Assembly (NCBI GenBank): GCA_040387375.1
Contig: JAZKDW010000024.1
Span: 124,001-188,000, forward strand
Source: JAZKDW01 sp040387375
GTDB lineage: Bacteria > Pseudomonadota > Gammaproteobacteria > Burkholderiales > Burkholderiaceae_D
Direction of reading: 5' to 3'
Length of the DNA: 64,000 nt
In this document: piece after piece, positions 60,169 to 64,000 of the stretch
Numbering within the stretch: position 1 is the first letter of the stretch
How the letters are laid out: each line of letters opens with the position of its first letter
Notes under the pieces: generated by a model
Database searches by the model: none
Seen by the model: the letters and a program-made list of their open reading frames with translations, nothing else
Told to the model about the DNA's origin: nothing
Program-made: the position numbers and the translations under genes

Positions 60169-63100
60169 TGAAATACCATTCTGAACGACCTGCGGCACGT
60201 GATGGCGTAGCGCGTTTGCGCCCGCGCCGCAGCATGCTGGCACTTGAGTCGCGTATTGTGTTCGACGGCGCCGTCGTCGCGGCCGTCATCGATATTGCCA
60301 AAGTTCCGGATGGCGCAGCGCCCGACCATTCCCCGGATGCCGTCGCGCCTGACGCGCCAGCCACACCCGATTCGGCCGCCCCCGGAAAAGTGCTGATCGT
60401 CGACACCCGGGTCGCGGACTACCAGCAGATCGTCGCCGCGGCCGGCGCCGGTGTCACCGTCATCCTGATCGGCAAGGACAGCGACGGCATCATGCAGATT
60501 GCCGACGCGCTCAAGGGGATGCACGAACTCGACTCGATCAGCATCGTCTCGCATGGCGACGATGGCATGCTGCTGCTCGGCGATGCGGCCCTGGTGGGCG
60601 GCGACCTCGGCAGGTACAGTGCAGAGCTGACGGCCATCGGCGCGTCCCTGAAAGAGCATGGCGAGATACTGCTGTTCGGTTGCGACGCCGGCAGGGGCGA
60701 AGCGGGACGCGCGTTTCTCGATGGGCTGGCCGCGGCGACCGGCGCCGTCATTGCCGCGTCGGGCGACGCCACCGGCGGCGCCAGCCGGGGCGGCGACTGG
60801 GATCTGGAAATAGCAACCGGCGCCATCCGCTCGACGGCGGCATTCGACGCCAGCGGATTGGAAAACTACGACCATCTGCTGGTCACCACCGCGGTGTCCA
60901 CCCTCGCCCAACTGAATGCGGCGATCGCAACGGGCGGAATTGACAATGTTAACGACACCATTACGCTGACCGCCGACATCACGTTTACAGGCGCCAACGA
61001 TACAATTCTGGTCAGCGTCGGCGACGGCCATACGATGACGATCGTCGGCGCCGGCCACGTCATCGATGGCGCCTACCAGACGCGCGTGTTCAACACCTTT
61101 ACTACGGGCGTCAACTCGGCAATCGAGATCCAGAACCTCACGATCCAGCACGGCGCGGTGTCCGGTGCCGGCGGCAGCAGGAACGTCGCAGGCGGCAGCG
61201 CCTTCGGTGGCGGGATCGTAAATACGGGTACGTTGACATTGAATGGCGTGACCCTGTCGCAAAACGTGGCGACCGGCGGTGGCGGCGGTGGCGGCGGGTA
61301 CGGGTCAAAGGGCACTGGCGGCGGTGGCGGCAGCGGGGCCAGTGGCGTCGGCGGCGCACGCGGCGGCAACAGCGCTTATTATGCCGGGGCATCCGCCAGT
61401 GCGGGCAACGGCGGACAGGGTGGTAACGCGCCCGGTGTGCTGGGAGGATTCGGCGGCACATCGTCAGGCGGTGGCCCCGGTGGCGCTGGCAATTCTCACG
61501 CCTCGGGCGGCAACGGCGCCAGCGTGTTTTTTGGCCAGCCCATCGGCGGCGGCGGTGGCGGTGCGGGATTTGATCGCGCCGGCGCCGATGGCGGCGGCGC
61601 CGCCGGTGCGATCTACAATAGTGGAACACTGACCATCGTCGGCACATCGGCGTTCTCTGGCAATATTGCTGCCGGTGGTGGTGGCGGTGGCAGCGGCAGC
61701 AACTTCCATGGCGGTCTCGGCGGCCGCGGCGTTGGCGCAATCTGGAATGCATCCACAGGCATCGTCCGCATCACCGCGTCCAATTACAGCGCAATCGGCA
61801 GCAATGGCGCGGTCAGCGGCGCCATTGGCGGTGCGCTCAATGGCAGCGCCAATAACGGCTGGTCATCGCCCTTTGCAGAAAACAGAATTTTTAACGAAGG
61901 TGGAACCCTCGATACAGCCTTCATCGTCGTCCCGACCGTTACCGACTCCCAGATCAGCATTACCGGCGCCAGTGGCCTGGGCGCGTACAAAGTCGGCGAC
62001 ACCGTCAGCGCATTCTGGAACAATAGCGCCGGCGGCCCATCCAACACCAACGTTACCTCCGTGAAAATGGACTTCAGCCAGTTCGGTGGCGGCGCGGCCG
62101 TGACCGCGACCAACTTCAGCAACGTCTGGCGGGCAAACTATACCTTGACGGCAGGTTCCATCGATGCCACCGGGAGGAATGTCAGCGTCACCGCCACCAA
62201 CCCTTTTGGCAGCACTACCGCGGCCGACACCAGCAACGCGACCGTCGATAACATCCCTCTCACGGTCACCAATGGCAACCTCAGCATCTCCGGCGCAACA
62301 GGCACGGGCGGTGCGTACAAGATCGGCGACACCGTCACCGCGACCTGGAACAATACCGCCGGCGGTGACAACAACAGCGACACCCTCTTCAGCGCAAACA
62401 CCACCTTCAACTTCAGCCAGTTCGGCGGCAGCTCCTTCGTGACCGCGACCAACAATTCCGGCCTCTGGACCGCGTCCTATACACTGACCGCAGGCGCCAT
62501 CGACGGCGGTAACAGGAATGTCTCCTTCAGCGCCACCGACAATGCTGGCAATTTCACCTCTACGTTCGATACCACCAACGCGACCGTGGACAACGTCGCC
62601 CCTGCAGTCACCGATGCCAGGATCAGCATTTCCGGCGGATCCGGCACTGGCGGCGCGTACAAGATCGGCGACACCGTCACGGCGACCTGGAACAATACCG
62701 CCGGCGGCGACAATAACAGCGACACCATCAGCGGCGCTACCATCGACTTCAGCCAGTTCGGCGGCGGCGCCGCGGTGGCCGCGACCAATAGTGCCGGCAC
62801 CTGGACTGCGAGCACCACACTGACCGCAGGCGCCATCGACGCCATCAACAGGAATGTCAGCGTCACGGCCTCCGACAATGCAGGCAACACCAGGACCACG
62901 GCCGATACCACCAATGCGACCGTGGACAATATCGCCCCCACCGTCACCGATGGCAGCATCGGTATTTCCGGCGGATCCGGCGTCGACCTGTTCAGGATCG
63001 GCGACACCGTCACCGCGACCTGGGACAATACCGCCAGCGGCGACAACAACGGCGACACCATCAGCAGCGTGACTGTGGACTTCAGCCAGTTTGGCGGCAC

Positions 63101-64000
63101 GATCACGGCTGCGTCCGACAGCTCAGGTCTCTGGACCGCGGCCTACACCCTGCTTCCAGGCGTGCTGGACGGCACCAGCAGAAACGTCATCTTCATCGCT
63201 ACCGACAATGAAGGCAACATTACCACCACGGCCGACACCACCAACGCCACGGTCGATTCGACAGCCGCGACCAGTGACATCGCCGTGGCAGACAGTTCAC
63301 TGCTGGCGGGTGAAACCTCACTGGTGACGATTACGTTCTCCGAGGCGGTCAACGACTTTACCAATGCTGACCTGACGATTAGCAACGGCACACTCAGTAC
63401 CGTCAGTTCCGCCGACGGCGGCATCACCTGGACGGCCACGCTGACGCCAGACGTCAGCATGAGCGACATCACCAATCTAATCACGCTTGACAATTCAGGC
63501 GTTCAGGATGTGGCGGGCAATGCCGGCAGCGGCACCACCGACTCCAACAACTACGCGGTCGATACGATACGGCCGACGGCCAGCATCGTGGTCGCCGACA
63601 ACGCGCTGGCCGTGGGCGAAACCTCGCTGGTGACCATCACGTTCTCCGAGGCGGTGACGGGCTTTGCCAATGTCGACCTGTCGATCGCCAATGGCACGCT
63701 CAGTACCGTCAGCTCCTTTGACGGCGGCATCACCTGGACCGCGACACTGACGCCAACGGCGAGCATCACCGACGCGATCAACGTGATCACGCTGGCCAAT
63801 GCAGGTGTGCAGAATGCAGCAGGCAATGCCGGCAGCGGCACCACTGCCTCCAACAATTACGAAGTCGATACGGCTCGTCCGACGGCTGGCATCGTGGTCG
63901 CCGACAGTTCCCTGTTGGCGGGAGAAACTTCGCTGGTGACAATCACCTTTTCCGAAGCGGTGACTGGCTTTGACAATGCCGACCTGACGGTCGCCACCGG
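60168..64000 (+). CDS. Giant DUF4347 repeat surface protein, copy 2 (runs off the window)
   Basis: An open frame of at least 1277 codons, 5' complete, paralogous to copy 1. The first 240 residues (LESRIVFDGA tag and DUF4347) are almost identical to copy 1 at the DNA level. The Gly-rich beta-helix region (about residues 250-570) has diverged in the order and number of glycine blocks. Four GDTVTATWNNTAGGDNN-type domains of about 110-117 residues follow (start near 61930, 62260, 62605 and 62935), twice as many as in copy 1, then the first three 102-aa Ig-like repeats. GGGAGCAACG precedes ATG 60168. The 60-bp gap after copy 1 lacks a terminator, so both are probably on one transcript. Confidence 0.9.
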   Translation, partial: MKYHSERPAARDGVARLRPRRSMLALESRIVFDGAVVAAVIDIAKVPDGAAPDHSPDAVAPDAPATPDSAAPGKVLIVDTRVADYQQIVAAAGAGVTVILIGKDSDGIMQIADALKGMHELDSISIVSHGDDGMLLLGDAALVGGDLGRYSAELTAIGASLKEHGEILLFGCDAGRGEAGRAFLDGLAAATGAVIAASGDATGGASRGGDWDLEIATGAIRSTAAFDASGLENYDHLLVTTAVSTLAQLNAAIATGGIDNVNDTITLTADITFTGANDTILVSVGDGHTMTIVGAGHVIDGAYQTRVFNTFTTGVNSAIEIQNLTIQHGAVSGAGGSRNVAGGSAFGGGIVNTGTLTLNGVTLSQNVATGGGGGGGGYGSKGTGGGGGSGASGVGGARGGNSAYYAGASASAGNGGQGGNAPGVLGGFGGTSSGGGPGGAGNSHASGGNGASVFFGQPIGGGGGGAGFDRAGADGGGAAGAIYNSGTLTIVGTSAFSGNIAAGGGGGGSGSNFHGGLGGRGVGAIWNASTGIVRITASNYSAIGSNGAVSGAIGGALNGSANNGWSSPFAENRIFNEGGTLDTAFIVVPTVTDSQISITGASGLGAYKVGDTVSAFWNNSAGGPSNTNVTSVKMDFSQFGGGAAVTATNFSNVWRANYTLTAGSIDATGRNVSVTATNPFGSTTAADTSNATVDNIPLTVTNGNLSISGATGTGGAYKIGDTVTATWNNTAGGDNNSDTLFSANTTFNFSQFGGSSFVTATNNSGLWTASYTLTAGAIDGGNRNVSFSATDNAGNFTSTFDTTNATVDNVAPAVTDARISISGGSGTGGAYKIGDTVTATWNNTAGGDNNSDTISGATIDFSQFGGGAAVAATNSAGTWTASTTLTAGAIDAINRNVSVTASDNAGNTRTTADTTNATVDNIAPTVTDGSIGISGGSGVDLFRIGDTVTATWDNTASGDNNGDTISSVTVDFSQFGGTITAASDSSGLWTAAYTLLPGVLDGTSRNVIFIATDNEGNITTTADTTNATVDSTAATSDIAVADSSLLAGETSLVTITFSEAVNDFTNADLTISNGTLSTVSSADGGITWTATLTPDVSMSDITNLITLDNSGVQDVAGNAGSGTTDSNNYAVDTIRPTASIVVADNALAVGETSLVTITFSEAVTGFANVDLSIANGTLSTVSSFDGGITWTATLTPTASITDAINVITLANAGVQNAAGNAGSGTTASNNYEVDTARPTAGIVVADSSLLAGETSLVTITFSEAVTGFDNADLTVAT
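61930..63244 (+). repeat. Four tandem GDTVTATW-type domains in copy 2
   Basis: Units begin near 61930, 62260, 62605 and 62935. Each has a SISGxSGxGGxYKIGDTVTATW start, DFSQFGGGAAVxATNxxxxWTA in the middle and a TAGAIDxxxRNVSVTATDNAGN end. The second and third contain NNTAGGDNNSDT. Copy 1 has only two such units (near 56570 and 56890), so this block has expanded or contracted since duplication. Confidence 0.85.
63245..64000 (+). repeat. Start of the 306-bp Ig-like repeat array in copy 2
   Basis: Units begin near 63245, 63551 and 63857; the last is cut by the window end. They are close in DNA sequence to the units of copy 1 (for example GAAACCTCGCTGGTGAC), so recombination between the two genes is possible. 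The full number of units is unknown. Confidence 0.88.

Noticed and set aside
58935..61262. A 775-codon minus-strand open frame and a series of 100-codon minus frames across the repeats
   Set aside because: These arise from the repetitive GC-rich coding of the giant surface proteins; the period equals the 306-bp repeat and the translation is low-complexity.

Overview
The window looks like chromosomal DNA of a Gram-negative betaproteobacterium, probably Burkholderiales and possibly close to Oxalobacteraceae. This is inferred from gene families and style: a Bug-type binding protein, TRAP and Liv transporters, a DctA/MaeB pair, an MshQ-like surface protein and REP-like GCGGGAAT palindromes. No rRNA or tRNA gene and no CRISPR array was seen. 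Most genes are intact, tightly spaced and preceded by purine-rich ribosome binding sites.

Layout. 1-6.6 kb is a copper/sulfur locus: the end of copA, then cueR, a CopZ-like chaperone with a clear CueR operator, a DUF411 protein and a persulfide-dioxygenase-like hydrolase. A small aromatic-hydroxylation cluster (Bug protein, FAD monooxygenase, WrbA-like flavoprotein, IclR regulator) sits inside it. 6.6-25.9 kb holds a large MshQ-like (DUF6701) surface protein, YjdM, a HipBA toxin-antitoxin pair, HPPD with a divergent Lrp regulator, a LysR/MFS pair, an M48 protease, the malate module DctA/MaeB, an epoxide hydrolase and a small lipoprotein.

25.9-28.9 kb is a scrapyard: a C-terminal fragment of an unknown protein, a group II intron maturase remnant, an AbiEii-like toxin gene with two in-frame stops beside its intact HTH partner, a COX2-like fragment and a sensor-kinase fragment.

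28.9-45.0 kb is a catabolic island. It has a complete branched-chain-type ABC transporter, a HAPMO-like Baeyer-Villiger monooxygenase, a nitronate-monooxygenase-like flavoprotein, an acyl-CoA ligase, three SDRs, an alcohol dehydrogenase and an aldehyde dehydrogenase. An unusual XRE-GntR-FCD fusion regulator closes it. The same 17-bp palindrome overlaps the -35 region of two promoters 12 kb apart, and a near copy precedes the alcohol dehydrogenase, so the island looks like one regulon. The likely route is uptake of a ketone or alcohol, oxidation to ester or acid, CoA activation and further oxidation; the substrate is not known.

45.0-51.4 kb carries gdhA and a TRAP transporter operon with a class II aldolase and a D-2-hydroxyacid dehydrogenase. 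51.5-64.0 kb is a surface-protein locus: a fused PqqD-like/M50/HlyD membrane protein, divergent from a sulfotransferase that is translationally coupled to a giant DUF4347 repeat protein, followed by a tandem paralogue that runs off the window. A relic of the sulfotransferase C-terminus lies just before the second paralogue.
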